From Rhizobium johnstonii 3841 (GTDB lineage Bacteria; Pseudomonadota; Alphaproteobacteria; Rhizobiales; Rhizobiaceae): 64,000 nucleotides of DNA. The stretch is taken from the NCBI RefSeq assembly GCF_000009265.1, contig NC_008380.1, forward strand, positions 997,501 to 1,061,500, in the 5' to 3' direction. The translations under genes were made by a program, and so were the position numbers. The notes beneath the pieces were generated by a model. It worked only from the letters and a program-made list of their open reading frames with translations, ran no database searches and was not told where the DNA came from. Below, in pieces: positions 26,733 through 37,300 of the stretch (its first letter is position 1; the number at the start of each line of letters is the position of its first letter).

Positions 26733-29042
26733 ATGGCCGCAGACCTCCGTTTTCTCGCAGCCCGCATCTCCGCCGAAATCAATGCCCGGCCCGAACAGGC
26801 CAAAGCCGCCATCGAGCTGCTCGACGAGGGCGCCACCGTGCCCTTCATCGCCCGCTACCGCAAGGAAGTGACGGGTGGGCTGGATGATACGCAGCTGCGC
26901 AATCTCGCCGAACGGCTGGTCTATCTGCGCGAACTCGAAGCCCGGCGCGACGCGATCGTCGAATCGATCACCGGCCAGGGCAAGATGACCGACGAGCTGA
27001 TGACCAAGGTCGCAGGCGCCGAAACCAAGGCCGAGCTCGAAGATCTCTACCTGCCCTACAAGCCGAAGCGCCGCACGCGGGCCGAAATCGCCCGCGAACG
27101 CGGCCTCGGCCCGCTCGCCGAGATGATCCTCGCCGACCGCGCCAGGGAACCGGCGGTGCTGGCCGAAGGCTTCGTCACCGCTGATGTGCCCGATGTGAAG
27201 ACGGCGCTCGAAGGCGCGCGCGATATCATCGCCGAAGGCATTGCCGAAAATGCCGACCTGCTCGGCAGGCTGCGCGCCCATATGCGCCAGGCTGCGCTGC
27301 TGAAGGCGAAAGTCGTCGACGGCAAGCAGGCGGCGGGCGAGAAGTTTTCCGACTATTTCGACCATTCCGAACGCTGGGCGACCGCCCCCGGCCACCGCGC
27401 GCTCGCCATGCTGCGCGGCTGGAACGAGGAGGTACTGACGCTGACGATCGAGGCCGACGCCGAGACCGCCTCTCCGAACAAGCCGGTCGAGCGCATGATC
27501 GTGGCGGCCTACGAGATCGGTACCAGCCGTCCCGGCGACCGCTGGCTGATGGAGGTCGCAAGCTGGACCTGGCGCGTCAAGCTTTCCATGTCGCTCTCGC
27601 TCGACCTGATGCGGGAACTGCGCGAAAGGGCCGAAGAAGAGGCGATCCATGTCTTCGCCCGCAATCTCAAGGACCTGCTGCTGGCTGCACCCGCCGGCTC
27701 GCGCGCGACGATGGGTCTCGATCCCGGCATCCGCACCGGCGTCAAGGTCGCCGTCGTCGACGGCACCGGCAAGGTGGTGGCGACATCGACCGTCTATCCC
27801 TTCCAGCCGAGGAACGACGTGCGCGGCGCCCAGGTCGAACTCGCCTCGCTGATCCGCAAGCACAATGTCGAGCTGATCTCGATTGGCAACGGCACCGGCA
27901 GCCGCGAAACCGAAAAGCTGGTGGCCGACATGCTGGCCGAGTTGCCGGCGCCGAAGCCGACCAAGGTCATCGTCTCGGAAGCCGGCGCCTCGGTCTATTC
28001 CGCCTCGGCGACCGCAGCGGCGGAATTTCCCGATCTCGACGTGTCGCTGCGCGGCGCCGTCTCCATCGCGCGGCGCCTGCAGGATCCGCTGGCCGAACTG
28101 GTCAAGATCGAGCCGAAGTCGATCGGCGTCGGCCAGTATCAGCACGACGTCGACCAGCAGAAGCTGTCGCGTTCGCTCGATGCCGTGGTGGAAGATGCGG
28201 TGAATGCCGTCGGTGTCGATCTCAACACCGCCTCGGCGCCGCTGCTGTCCCGCGTTTCCGGCCTCGGTCCGTCGATCGCCGACGCCATCGTCCGCCACCG
28301 CGACAGCGAAGGCCGTTTCGAGACGCGAAAGGATCTGCTGAAGGTCGCCCGCCTCGGCGGCCGCACCTTCGAGCAGTGCGCCGGCTTCCTGCGCATTCCC
28401 AACGGCAAGGAGCCGCTCGACTCCTCCTCGGTCCACCCGGAGGCCTACGGCATCGCCAAGAAGATCGTCGCCGCCTGCGGCCGCGATCTGCGCGCGCTGA
28501 TGGGCGACAGCGCCGTGTTGAAATCGGTTGATCCGCGCCAGTTCATCGACGAGAAATTCGGCCTGCCGACGGTCAGGGACATCATCGCGGAGCTGGAAAA
28601 GCCCGGCCGCGACCCGCGGCCGAGCTTCAAGACCGCGACCTTCGCCGAGGGCGTCAACGAAATTTCCGACCTGAAGCCCGGCATGGTGCTGGAAGGCACG
28701 GTGACCAATGTCGCCGCCTTCGGCGCCTTCGTCGATATCGGCGTGCACCAGGATGGACTGGTGCATGTGTCCCAGCTTGCCGATCGCTTCGTCAAGGATC
28801 CCCACGAGGTCGTAAAGGCGGGCGATGTCGTCAAGGTGCGAGTTGTCGAAGTCGATGCCAAGCGCAAGCGCATCGGTCTTTCCATGCGACGCGATGACGG
28901 CTCATCAGCGCCGCCGCCGCGTGGTGATTCTCGTTCAAACCAAGGGTCGCGGCCGCAGAACGAACGCCGGCCTGCGGCTCAGAAACCGGAAAGCCAGGGC
29001 GCATTCGGCGCGGCACTTGCCGAAGCCATGAAGCGAAAATAA
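26733..29042 (+). CDS. tex: Tex-family S1 RNA-binding transcription accessory protein
   Basis: A 769-residue Tex protein. In order: the helical N-terminal domain with [20 protein letters not shown], a YqgF-like nuclease-fold domain ([20 protein letters not shown]), helix-hairpin-helix motifs ([20 protein letters not shown]), and a C-terminal S1 RNA-binding domain ([21 protein letters not shown]), followed by a disordered basic tail. The frame is open to 26592, but ATG 26733 has AGGAAA upstream and matches the family start. The 219-base gap to glyS holds the divergent promoters; I see no other element there. Confidence 0.94.
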   Translation: MAADLRFLAARISAEINARPEQAKAAIELLDEGATVPFIARYRKEVTGGLDDTQLRNLAERLVYLRELEARRDAIVESITGQGKMTDELMTKVAGAETKAELEDLYLPYKPKRRTRAEIARERGLGPLAEMILADRAREPAVLAEGFVTADVPDVKTALEGARDIIAEGIAENADLLGRLRAHMRQAALLKAKVVDGKQAAGEKFSDYFDHSERWATAPGHRALAMLRGWNEEVLTLTIEADAETASPNKPVERMIVAAYEIGTSRPGDRWLMEVASWTWRVKLSMSLSLDLMRELRERAEEEAIHVFARNLKDLLLAAPAGSRATMGLDPGIRTGVKVAVVDGTGKVVATSTVYPFQPRNDVRGAQVELASLIRKHNVELISIGNGTGSRETEKLVADMLAELPAPKPTKVIVSEAGASVYSASATAAAEFPDLDVSLRGAVSIARRLQDPLAELVKIEPKSIGVGQYQHDVDQQKLSRSLDAVVEDAVNAVGVDLNTASAPLLSRVSGLGPSIADAIVRHRDSEGRFETRKDLLKVARLGGRTFEQCAGFLRIPNGKEPLDSSSVHPEAYGIAKKIVAACGRDLRALMGDSAVLKSVDPRQFIDEKFGLPTVRDIIAELEKPGRDPRPSFKTATFAEGVNEISDLKPGMVLEGTVTNVAAFGAFVDIGVHQDGLVHVSQLADRFVKDPHEVVKAGDVVKVRVVEVDAKRKRIGLSMRRDDGSSAPPPRGDSRSNQGSRPQNERRPAAQKPESQGAFGAALAEAMKRK

Positions 29043-29142
29043 GGGTTTAGCCGGCATTTCGGCAAAAATGCAACAGTTTGGCAGCGTTCTGAACGGAGTG
29101 CTAAATCCGGCGCTTGTAAGGCGAAAGAGAGCTATTAAGTTG

Positions 29143-29162
29143 ATGTGACCATCCTGTCACAT
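29143..29162. promoter_or_regulatory. Palindrome in the cfa leader, candidate operator
   Basis: ATGTGAC (29143-29149) and GTCACAT (29156-29162) are exact inverted repeats with a six-base spacer, ending 13 bases before the cfa ATG. The TGTGA/TCACA half-sites recall CRP-family sites, but the spacing is two bases longer than the E. coli consensus. It could also form a small hairpin in the leader. Confidence 0.45.
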
Positions 29163-29175
29163 TTGCGAGGCGTCC

Positions 29176-30435
29176 ATGGCGTCGGCATTCTTATCGATCG
29201 TCCAGCAAATCGTCCGCAAGGGTTCGTTGAAACTTACCCTTGCCAATGGCGAAACCCACACTATCGGCGACGGCACGGGTGAACCCGTTGTCGCCCGCCT
29301 TGCCGATCAGGAGGCCGAGGACGCCATCCGGCGCGACCCGGCCATGAGGCTCGGCGAAATGTACATGCAAGGCCGGTTCATTCTCGAACAGGGCAATATC
29401 TACGATTTCCTGTCGCTGGTGAAACAGAACACCACCAATGAAATCTTCGATTTCAAGATGGCGGCACTGCTCCTCGGCCGCATTGCTTGGCAGCAGCTGA
29501 AGAGCCGCGTGCCGGTCAATCGCAACAAGCACAATGTCGCCCATCATTACGACCTGTCGGCGAAGCTCTTCGATCTTTTCCTCGACGAGGACTGGCAATA
29601 TTCCTGCGCCTATTTCGAGCCGCCGGGCATTGATCTCGACGAGGCGCAGCTTGCCAAGAAACGCCATATAGCCGCCAAGCTTCTGCTCGAGCCGAACCAG
29701 CGCATCCTCGAGATCGGCTCCGGCTGGGGCGGCATGGGCATGTACCTGACGGAGGCGACTGAAGGTGCAGAGTTCACCGGCATCACCCTGAGCGAGGAGC
29801 AGCTCAAAGTCTCGCGTACGCGCGCCGAAAAGCGCGGCCTTGCAGACCGGGTGCGTTTCGAACTGCAGGACTACCGCACCATGACGGGCAGGAAATTCGA
29901 CCGCATCGTCTCGGTCGGCATGTTCGAACATGTCGGCATCGGCCATTATGGCAATTTCTTCCGCAAGGTATCGGATCTGCTCGACGACAACGGCGTCATG
30001 GTGCTACATTCGATCGGCCGCCCGAAGCCGAGCTTCGGCACCAATGCCTTCATCGAGAAATACATCTTCCCGGGCGGCTACATCCCTTCCGTCGGCGAGG
30101 TTGTGCTGCCGCTTGAAAAGGCCGGGCTGCTGGTCAAGGATATCGAAATCCTGCCGCTGCATTATGCCTATACGCTGCGCCATTGGCGCGAGCGTTTCGT
30201 GGCGCGCAAGGCCGAAGCGGTGGCGCTTTACGACGAGCAGTTCTTCCGCATGTGGGAATTCTATCTGGCGGGCTCCGAAATGGGCTTCCGCTGGGACGAG
30301 CTCTTCATCCTGCAGATCCAGATCGCCAAGAACCAGTTCGCCGTTCCCGACAATCGCAACTATATTGAGCGGAACGAAGCGAAGCTGAAGGAATTCGAGG
30401 CGACACGCGCACCGCTGGAAAAGGTGACGTTCTGA
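29176..30435 (+). CDS. cfa: Cyclopropane-fatty-acyl-phospholipid synthase
   Basis: This SAM-dependent enzyme adds a methylene bridge to unsaturated acyl chains of membrane phospholipids, commonly on entry to stationary phase or under acid stress. The 419-residue protein has HYDLSAKLFDLFLDEDWQYS, the SAM loop ILEIGSGWGGMGMYL (about residue 178), the VSVGMFEHVGIGHYG motif, and EKYIFPGGYIPS. It begins with an N-terminal domain of about 110 residues. GAGG precedes the ATG. A palindrome lies just upstream at 29143-29162. Confidence 0.95.
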   Translation: MASAFLSIVQQIVRKGSLKLTLANGETHTIGDGTGEPVVARLADQEAEDAIRRDPAMRLGEMYMQGRFILEQGNIYDFLSLVKQNTTNEIFDFKMAALLLGRIAWQQLKSRVPVNRNKHNVAHHYDLSAKLFDLFLDEDWQYSCAYFEPPGIDLDEAQLAKKRHIAAKLLLEPNQRILEIGSGWGGMGMYLTEATEGAEFTGITLSEEQLKVSRTRAEKRGLADRVRFELQDYRTMTGRKFDRIVSVGMFEHVGIGHYGNFFRKVSDLLDDNGVMVLHSIGRPKPSFGTNAFIEKYIFPGGYIPSVGEVVLPLEKAGLLVKDIEILPLHYAYTLRHWRERFVARKAEAVALYDEQFFRMWEFYLAGSEMGFRWDELFILQIQIAKNQFAVPDNRNYIERNEAKLKEFEATRAPLEKVTF

Positions 30436-30502
30436 TCCCGCGGAAGTGCCGTTTCCGCTGGCGCTTTTGCCGGGGGACGGATTCTCATGAAAGGACTTGC
30501 CG

Positions 30503-31084
30503 ATGAGCAGTGCGTTTCCCGAGATCTACTTGGTCCGCCACGGTGAAACCGAATGGAGCCTGTCCGGGCGCCATACCGGACGCAGTGATATTCCCTTGAC
30601 GTCGAATGGCGAAGAGGCCGCCCGCAAAATCGCCGACCGGCTGGCGGGCCTTAGCTTCTCCGCCGTCTGGTCGAGCCCCTCCGAGCGAGCCCGCAAGACC
30701 TGCGCGCTCGCCGGATTCGGATCGGGCGCGGTGATCAAGGACGATCTCGCCGAATGGGACTATGGCGCTTACGAAGGCATCACCACCAAGGCGATCCTTG
30801 CCGACCGCCCCGGCTGGCAGCTCTTTCGCGACGGCTGCCCGAAGGGCGAATTCGCCGCCGATGTCGGCGATCGCGCCGACGCCGTGATTGGCGGACTTCG
30901 TCAGACGGCCGGCACCATCCTGATCTTTTCGAGTTCGCATTTCCTGCGGGTCCTCGCCGCCCGCTGGCTTGGCCTGCCGCCGGAAGACGGCGCGCGTTTC
31001 GTGCTCGATACCGCGAGCATCAGCGTGCTCGGCTATGAGCACGATCTGACCGAACCGGTCATCCGCCGCTGGAACCAGAGATAG
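30503..31084 (+). CDS. Histidine phosphatase superfamily protein
   Basis: A 193-residue phosphoglycerate-mutase-like phosphatase. The phosphohistidine motif is IYLVRHGETEWSLSGRHTG (about residues 9-27) and the second histidine is in FSSSHFLRVLAARWLGL. SPSERARKTCALAG and EWDYGAYEG complete the active site. Substrate unknown; similar proteins act on small phosphate esters. The ATG at 30503 has AAAGGA eight bases upstream. It follows cfa by 67 bases. Confidence 0.88.
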   Translation: MSSAFPEIYLVRHGETEWSLSGRHTGRSDIPLTSNGEEAARKIADRLAGLSFSAVWSSPSERARKTCALAGFGSGAVIKDDLAEWDYGAYEGITTKAILADRPGWQLFRDGCPKGEFAADVGDRADAVIGGLRQTAGTILIFSSSHFLRVLAARWLGLPPEDGARFVLDTASISVLGYEHDLTEPVIRRWNQR

Positions 31085-31134
31085 GGAAACGGTGGGAGCG
31101 GGTTTGCGGAGTTCGATAGCAGATGCCGCCAGCC

Positions 31135-31369
31135 GTGTGGCCCCCTCATCCGACCCTTCGGGCCACCTTCTCCCGAGGGGAGAAGAGGCAGCAAGGCGCG
31201 CCGACACTGCCAAACGAACCCGCTTGCTCAACGGCATTGCCAAACAATGGGATCGGTGACGAAGCGGCATTTTCCCTCTTCTCCCCAGCGGGGGTCCGAA
31301 GGACGGGTCGAGACCCGCGGCTCGACCCCCGGTCGGCGCCCGTAGGGCGGATGAGGGGCCGCACGGCAC
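31135..31369. repeat. Intergenic mosaic repeat with terminal inverted repeats
   Basis: Left end GTGTGGCCCCCTCATCCG and right end CGGATGAGGGGCCGCACG are near-perfect inverted repeats about 235 bases apart. Inside are hairpins CCTTCTCCCGAGGGGAGAAG and CTTCTCCCCAGCGGGGG. It is related to the elements at 2699, 43311 and 54200. The 401-base gap 31085-31485 holds this repeat plus an AT-rich stretch (about 31390-31440) that probably contains the promoter of the MipA-like gene. Confidence 0.75.
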
Positions 31370-31485
31370 GCCTTTCATTAGCGCCCGTTGTTTCGCCGTG
31401 GTTAACATTGGGGTAACGAGATCAGGATAAATGTAGCGAGCGCCGCCCTCCGCGGCTTTGTTTTTGCGTTTTCTGGAGTGCGGAC

Positions 31486-32298
31486 GTGTCTCATCGATCA
31501 GTCGTATCGATCTCTCTGGCTATTGCCCTTTCTTCCTTTGGTTCGGCCGCCGCACAGGAAAGCGGACAGCACTTCTGGTCCGGCGACTGGTATCTGAGCG
31601 TCGGCGTCGCCGGCTTCTCCGCCCCGAAATTCGAGGGCTCGTCGAACAATGAATTCAAGTTCAGCCCGCTGATCTCGGTCGGCCGTCAGGGTGCTGGCCC
31701 GCGTTTTTCCTCGCGCAACGACAATCCGTCCTTCGCCCTCATCGACAAGGGCGCCTTCCGTGCCGGCATCGTCGGCAAATTCGTGCCGTCGCGCGATGAC
31801 GGCGACGGCAGCGAGCTGAAGGGCTTGAAGAAGGTCAAATGGGGGGCTGAAGCCGGCGGTTTCGTTGAGGTCTACCCCACAGATTTCCTGCGCGCCCGCG
31901 CCGAAGTCCGCCAAGGCATCCGCGCGCATGACGGCATCGTCGCCGATCTCGCGGTCGATGCCTTTACCGATATCGCGCCCGACCTGCAGCTGTCAGGCGG
32001 CCCGCGCGCGACCTTCGCAACCAGCGGCTATTACGACGCCTACTACGGCGTCAACGCCAAGCAGGCGGCCGCAAGCGGCCTTGATCCCTACAAGCCCTCG
32101 TCGGGCATCCAGTCCTATGGCGCCGGCGCGGCGCTCACCTGGAAGGCGACGGAAAACCTCTCGGCAAGTTCCTTCCTCGAATACAAGCGGCTGGCGGGCC
32201 CCGCCGCCGACAGCAGCCTCGTGCGCGAGCGCGGCTCGAAGAACCAGGTCCTGATCGGCCTCTCGGCGACCTACAAGTTCAATTTCTCCCTGCAGTGA
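31486..32298 (+). CDS. MipA/OmpV family outer membrane protein
   Basis: A 270-residue protein with a signal peptide (SVVSISLAIALSSFGSAAAQ) and a beta-barrel pattern of alternating residues ending in ATYKFNFSLQ, with the terminal strand typical of outer membrane proteins. Family features are DWYLSVGVAGFSAPKFEGS near the N-terminus and ARAEVRQGI in the middle. The MipA/OmpV group serves as scaffolding or porin-like proteins. The start is a GTG at 31486 preceded by TCTGGAGTG. Confidence 0.9.
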   Translation: MSHRSVVSISLAIALSSFGSAAAQESGQHFWSGDWYLSVGVAGFSAPKFEGSSNNEFKFSPLISVGRQGAGPRFSSRNDNPSFALIDKGAFRAGIVGKFVPSRDDGDGSELKGLKKVKWGAEAGGFVEVYPTDFLRARAEVRQGIRAHDGIVADLAVDAFTDIAPDLQLSGGPRATFATSGYYDAYYGVNAKQAAASGLDPYKPSSGIQSYGAGAALTWKATENLSASSFLEYKRLAGPAADSSLVRERGSKNQVLIGLSATYKFNFSLQ

Positions 32299-32308
32299 TT
32301 GACGCGGC

Positions 32309-32331
32309 TGCGCATCACTCTCAGATGCGCA
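32309..32331. terminator. Stem-loop after the MipA-like gene
   Basis: TGCGCATC (32309-32316) and GATGCGCA (32324-32331) form an 8-bp stem with a seven-base loop, 10 bases after the stop. There is no T-run. Confidence 0.4.
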
Positions 32332-32334
32332 TCG

Positions 32335-32390
32335 CTGTAACACTTTGAATTGCCGTATAATTTCATCCCTGGATCGATTCCGATCCAAGG
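32335..32390 (+). promoter_or_regulatory. Conserved 56-nt element upstream of ubiA
   Basis: It begins CTGTAACACTTTGAA and continues into GTATAATTTCATCC and a GGATCGATTCCGATCC hairpin-like palindrome. The same element, aligned without gaps, occurs at 59764-59819 upstream of the thioesterase gene. It lies 59 bases before the ubiA ATG. Role unknown: a promoter, a regulator site or a dispersed repeat are all possible. Confidence 0.55.
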
Positions 32391-32448
32391 ATGATACAAC
32401 TGGCAGCGCAATGATCGCTTCTTGACCGGATCGGCGGCCCGCCGCTAG

Positions 32449-33417
32449 ATGAGCGGCATGCACGATACCGGCGATTTCAACGATCGCGTCTCCGACGCAC
32501 CTTCCCACAACTGGGTCTACCGGATCCTGCCGCCATGGCTTTGGCCCTATGCGCAGCTCGCGCGCTGGGATCGCCCGATCGGCTGGCAGCTCCTGATGTG
32601 GCCGTGCTTCTGGTCGGCGACGCTTGCCGCCAATGCGGCGATCGGCGAGGGGCTCTATTCCGGCAGCCTGCTGGTGTCTCACCTGTTCCTTTATTTCATC
32701 GGCGCGGTCGCCATGCGCGGCGCCGGTTGCACCTATAACGATCTCGTCGACCACAAGATCGACATGGAAGTGGCGCGTACGCGGTCGCGTCCGCTGCCCT
32801 CCGGCCGCGTCACGCGCGCCCACGCGAAGATCTTCATCGGCTTGCAGGCGCTCGTCGGCCTGTTGGTGTTGCTGCAGTTCAACTGGCTCAACGTCTTCCT
32901 CGGCGTGCTCTCGCTCGGGATCGTGGCGTTTTATCCCTTTGCCAAACGCTTCACCGACTGGCCGCAATTCTACCTCGGACTTGCCTTTTCCTGGGGCGCG
33001 CTGATGGGCTGGGCCGGCATTTTGGGCGGCCTCTCCTTTGCCGCCATCCTGCTCTACGCCGCCTCCGTCGCCTGGACGATCGGTTATGACACGATCTATG
33101 CGCATCAGGACAAGGAGGATGACGAGCTGATCGGCGTCCGCTCCACCGCGCGACTGTTCGGCGACAGGACGCGGCAATGGCTGATCGGCCTTTATGGACT
33201 GACGCTGGTACTGATGTTTATCGCTTTCGCTCTCGCCGGCGCCAATCTCATCGCTTTCCTGGCCTTGCTCGGTGCGGCCGGCATGTTCGCCTGGCAGATC
33301 GTCCGGCTGGATATCAACGATGCCGACCAGTGCCTGGCGCTCTTCAAGTCAAACAACCGCGTCGGCCTGATCATCTTCTTCGGCCTCTTCATCTCACTGC
33401 TCTTTGCCATTCCCTGA
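32449..33417 (+). CDS. ubiA: 4-hydroxybenzoate polyprenyltransferase
   Basis: UbiA attaches the polyprenyl chain to 4-hydroxybenzoate in ubiquinone synthesis, in the inner membrane. The 322-residue protein has about eight membrane helices and both prenyl-diphosphate motifs: NDLVDHKIDMEVARTRSRPL (about residues 97-116) and YDTIYAHQDKEDD (about 213-225). It uses the chain made by IspB, encoded at 9649 in this window. The gene ends with a bidirectional terminator shared with the convergent DUF6101-like gene. Confidence 0.95.
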   Translation: MSGMHDTGDFNDRVSDAPSHNWVYRILPPWLWPYAQLARWDRPIGWQLLMWPCFWSATLAANAAIGEGLYSGSLLVSHLFLYFIGAVAMRGAGCTYNDLVDHKIDMEVARTRSRPLPSGRVTRAHAKIFIGLQALVGLLVLLQFNWLNVFLGVLSLGIVAFYPFAKRFTDWPQFYLGLAFSWGALMGWAGILGGLSFAAILLYAASVAWTIGYDTIYAHQDKEDDELIGVRSTARLFGDRTRQWLIGLYGLTLVLMFIAFALAGANLIAFLALLGAAGMFAWQIVRLDINDADQCLALFKSNNRVGLIIFFGLFISLLFAIP

Positions 33418-33439
33418 TTGGGACGATGAATGGAACGAT

Positions 33440-33463
33440 AAACCCGGCGCGGGCGCCGGGTTT
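33440..33463. terminator. Bidirectional terminator
   Basis: AAACCCGGC (33440-33448) and GCCGGGTTT (33455-33463) form a GC-rich stem with A- and T-runs at its base, between the convergent ubiA and DUF6101-like genes. Confidence 0.7.
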
Positions 33464-33502
33464 CAAAATGGCATTGCCACATTGGGACTTTCACGATTTC
33501 GC

Positions 33503-34069
33503 TTAAGTCCGGGCGATGATTTCCTTGCCTTCGATCTTCATGGCGACGCCCAGCCGGCCGGTGGTGCGGCGCACGAGGAAGCGCGGACGGCGATTGGCGA
33601 AGTAGGAATGACGGCGGCGCGGCTTGAGATCGCTGGTGCGTAAGGCACCAATATGGTCTTCGAGCGGACGGGCGACGCCATCGGCCTCGACCATCAGCAT
33701 CGGAATGCGGAAGGCTTCGGACCAGCTGCGCCAGTCGGCGGCGATGTCGCTGAGATCATGGGCGACGAGCAGCGGAATGCAGAGCTCGGGATCGGCGTGG
33801 TGAAGCTCGAGCGTGACGGTGACATCGCCGTCGCCATGGTCGATGGCGCGGGCGGCGACACCCTTGAAAACGCGCTTCGGCAGCGCAATCGAGAGCGGCA
33901 AGCCGCTGGACGGGAGGACCTTGCGCAGGACCGCACCGCGTTCGTCTATCGTGATATTGACGTCATCCGAACAATCGTGGATGGCGTAGCTGACCTGCTG
34001 GGGAAAGCGGGACGGATCGAGGCGTAACGTCGTGCCAGCCCAGGCGGGCTTCATAACGGGATTGTTCAT
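33503..34069 (-). CDS. DUF6101-like rhizobial protein
   Basis: A 188-residue soluble protein without a recognisable catalytic motif. It starts MNNPVMKPAWAGTTLRLDPS, has a central beta-rich part (GDGDVTVTLELHHADPEL) and a basic C-terminal segment (RRRHSYFANRRPRFLVRR) that could touch nucleic acid or membrane. I recall the family as DUF6101, restricted to Rhizobiales; the assignment is moderate. It is divergent from the giant DUF1217 gene. Confidence 0.7.
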   Translation of the reverse strand: MNNPVMKPAWAGTTLRLDPSRFPQQVSYAIHDCSDDVNITIDERGAVLRKVLPSSGLPLSIALPKRVFKGVAARAIDHGDGDVTVTLELHHADPELCIPLLVAHDLSDIAADWRSWSEAFRIPMLMVEADGVARPLEDHIGALRTSDLKPRRRHSYFANRRPRFLVRRTTGRLGVAMKIEGKEIIART

Positions 34070-34278
34070 TTCATTCTACCCTTGTCTTACCTGAGAGCCG
34101 ATTTCCGGTCTTCTCCTTGGGACTTTTCGTCCTCTATGGCCGACAATAGGCACCCGCCGTTCCGTACAGCTTAAAAATTGCGGTTAAGAAAACTTTGCCT
34201 CCTCTGATGGTTATCAAAACCGAATCCGGCAGGGTTTCCGGAAGGTGAACGGTGTGGTGTCCTGAAATGATGCATCCA

Positions 34279-34298
34279 CAGGTAAGCCTCAGGTAAGC
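34279..34298. repeat. Tandem CAGGTAAGC repeat upstream of the DUF1217 gene
   Basis: CAGGTAAGC occurs at 34279-34287 and again at 34290-34298, an 11-base pitch close to one helical turn. It lies about 70-90 bases before the DUF1217 start, where an activator could bind. The rest of the 300-base gap 34070-34369 shows no gene. Confidence 0.4.
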
Positions 34299-34369
34299 TT
34301 TCCATGGCAAAATGTGCTCACCAGCAGTTCGTCGTTTTTTTAGAAATTTGGGTGAAAAGGGCGCTTTTC

Positions 34370-37300
34370 ATGATCTCGGCTTCCCTCGCTTACACGATCC
34401 TGTCGCGGGATATGACGTCCAGCCTCAACAAGGTTGCGTCGCAGGCGACGGTCAAGAAGGATGCTCAATACTACGCTGACCATATCAACAAGGTCGAAAA
34501 CGTCGACGATTTCCTCGGCGACTACAAGCTCTACAGCTATGCAATGAAGGCCTATGGTCTCGAGGACATGACCTATGCCAAGGCCTTCATGAAAAAGGTG
34601 CTCGAAAGCGACCTCACAGACCCCAACAGCTACGCCAACAAGCTTTCCGATACGCGTTATCGCGAATTCGCCGCCGCCTTCAATTTCAATGCGCCGGAGA
34701 AGGATGTGCAGACTGACGCGCAGGAGGACGACCTGATCGGCCTCTACAAACAGTCCTTCGTCGATGCCGACAAGGCCGCCAGCGCCGAGAGCACCTATTA
34801 CAGCAACAATATCGATAGCGTGCAGACCGTCGACGACCTGGTCAACAACACCCGGCTGCGCACCTATGTGCTTAAGACTTTCAACATCGATCCGACCTAT
34901 GCGTCGAAGGATTTTCTGCGGCAGGTGCTGACGAGCGATCTCAGCGACCCCACGAGCGTCGTCAACACCCAAGGCGGCGACAAGTACAAGGCGCTTGCCG
35001 CCCAGTTCAGCTTCAATGCCGACGGCACCGTCACCGGCACGGCGCAGACCGCCGCGCAGAAGGCCTCGGTCATCGAATCCTACACCCTGAATTCCCAGTC
35101 CGTCATCATCGACAATTCGGTCGGTTCGGACGTCTATTACGTCGGCCAGACGGCGGCGGACTACAACAAGGCCTACTACACGGCGAAGATCGGCACGATC
35201 ACCAATGTCGACGACCTGGTCGCCGACAAGCGCCTGACCTCTTATATCACGACGGCCTACAGCATGGGCGCTGACTTCACCGCCGCAGCGCTGCGCACGG
35301 TGCTGACCGATCCCGGTTATGCCCAGCTGATGGGCTTTACCAATGTCTACAATGCTTTCAATTTCAAGGCTGACGGGTCGGCCTCCAGTACGGCGCGCGT
35401 CCAGACGGTCGATCAGGCAAATAGTCTGAAGAATGCTGCCACGATGACCGGCAACTACTATACCACGACGTCCCAGTCGACCGGCATCACCAACGTCGAT
35501 GACCTGCTGGCCGACAATGTGCTGGCGCGCTACATCAAGGATGCCTATGGTCTCGGTACGGACTTCAGCAATGCCGATCTGAAGAACATCCTGACCGATT
35601 CGGCCTATGCCGCGGCCCAGGGCCATGCCGATCTCAATGCCGACTTCAACTTCCAGGCAGACGGTTCGATCAACGGTTCCGTGATCCAGACTGCGGCGCA
35701 GCGGAAATCGACGACCGACAAGTCAGCGGTGAACGCAGCACATTTCAACAGCATGATCGGCAACGTCACCAATGTCGACGACATCATGTCGGATGCGGTT
35801 GCGGTCAGCTATATCAGAAACAGCATGCAGATCGCAGACAGCGTCTCCGATGCGACGTTGAGGACTTTCCTCGTCGACCGCACGGCTGCCAGCGCCCAGG
35901 GCTATAGCGACGTTCACGACCTCTTCAATTTCAAATCGGACGGTTCGATCGCGACCCTTTACGCCTCGCAAACGGCGACGCAAAGTGCCAGCACCACCAG
36001 CAAGGCCGACAATGCGGCAGTCTATTACCAGTCGACCATCGCCGGCATCTCAAACGTCGATCAGTTGCTGGCGGACCAGAAGCTGAACAATTTCGTGCGC
36101 AACGCTTACGGCATCCCGTCGACGGTCAGCGACGTCGACCTTCGCGCTATCCTGACCGATCAGAGCGGCACCGGCACCTATGCCGACGTTGCCGCCGCCT
36201 TCAATTTCAAGGCGGACGGCACGCTTGAGGACGGCATGGCGGCGCAGACAGCCACCCAGATCAGCAGCACGAAATTTGCCGCCACGGCGCGCACGGATGA
36301 TTATTCCGCCAGGATGTCGACGATCAGCAATGTCGATGATCTGCTTGCCGACAGCGCCATTACCAATTTCCTGAAGAGCACCTACAATCTGCCGTTCAAT
36401 ATTTCGGACGCTGATCTGAAGAGCATCCTGACCGATGCGACGGCCGCTGCCGCGGCCGGCCATGCCGATCTCAATGCCGACTTCAACTTCGCCGCCGACG
36501 GATCGCTTCCTGTCGTCAGCTCGGTCCAGACGGCCGACCAGGCACAGACCACCAACGACAATTACGCGGCGCGCTATGACGACGAGCGCGACGAGGCGAT
36601 CGACGAGGTTGCATCCAACTACCAGAAGCTTATGGCCGACAGCAGCAGCCTGCTGAATTTCTCCGACGTCAACAGTGTCAATGATTTCCTGCGCAGCAAT
36701 TCGGCGGCCGATTTCAGCAAGAGCAATGACAATCTGCCGGATCTCTTCCATGTGGCGCTGCAGGCCTTCGGCCTGACCGACCAGGAGGTCTCGCGTTCGA
36801 TGATGCGCAAGATCCTGACAAGCGATGCCTATGATCCGGATGGCTATGTCGCCTCGCTCAAGGATGAGCGCATCACCAATCTTGCCCGCGCCTTCAACTT
36901 CGGCCCCGACGGCAAGGCGGCATCACCCTTCCAGGCGCTGCCCGACGCGACCATGGCCAAATACGCCACCGACTATAGATCGCATATCACCATGCTGATG
37001 AAGGACGGTCCGGTGAAGGACAAGGCGGCGAAGGACGCGACGGCTGAAGTCGACTATTTCGCCAAGGGCATGGCGAAGGTAAAGTCGCTCGACGATTTCC
37101 TTGACGACAGCCGCCTGACCGATCTGGTGCTGAAGGCGAACAACCTTGATCCGAAGGATTACGACAAGGCGACGCTCAAGAAGATCTTCACATCCGATCC
37201 CGACGACAAGAAGAGCTATCTCAACGCCACCGCCGATGCGCGATTCCAGGACATCGTCGCTGCCTTCAATTTCGACAAGGACGGCAACCTGACCCGCGCC

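Noticed and set aside
26637..28805. A 722-residue minus-strand open frame
   Set aside because: It is the complement of tex. Long antisense frames are expected in codon-biased GC-rich DNA.
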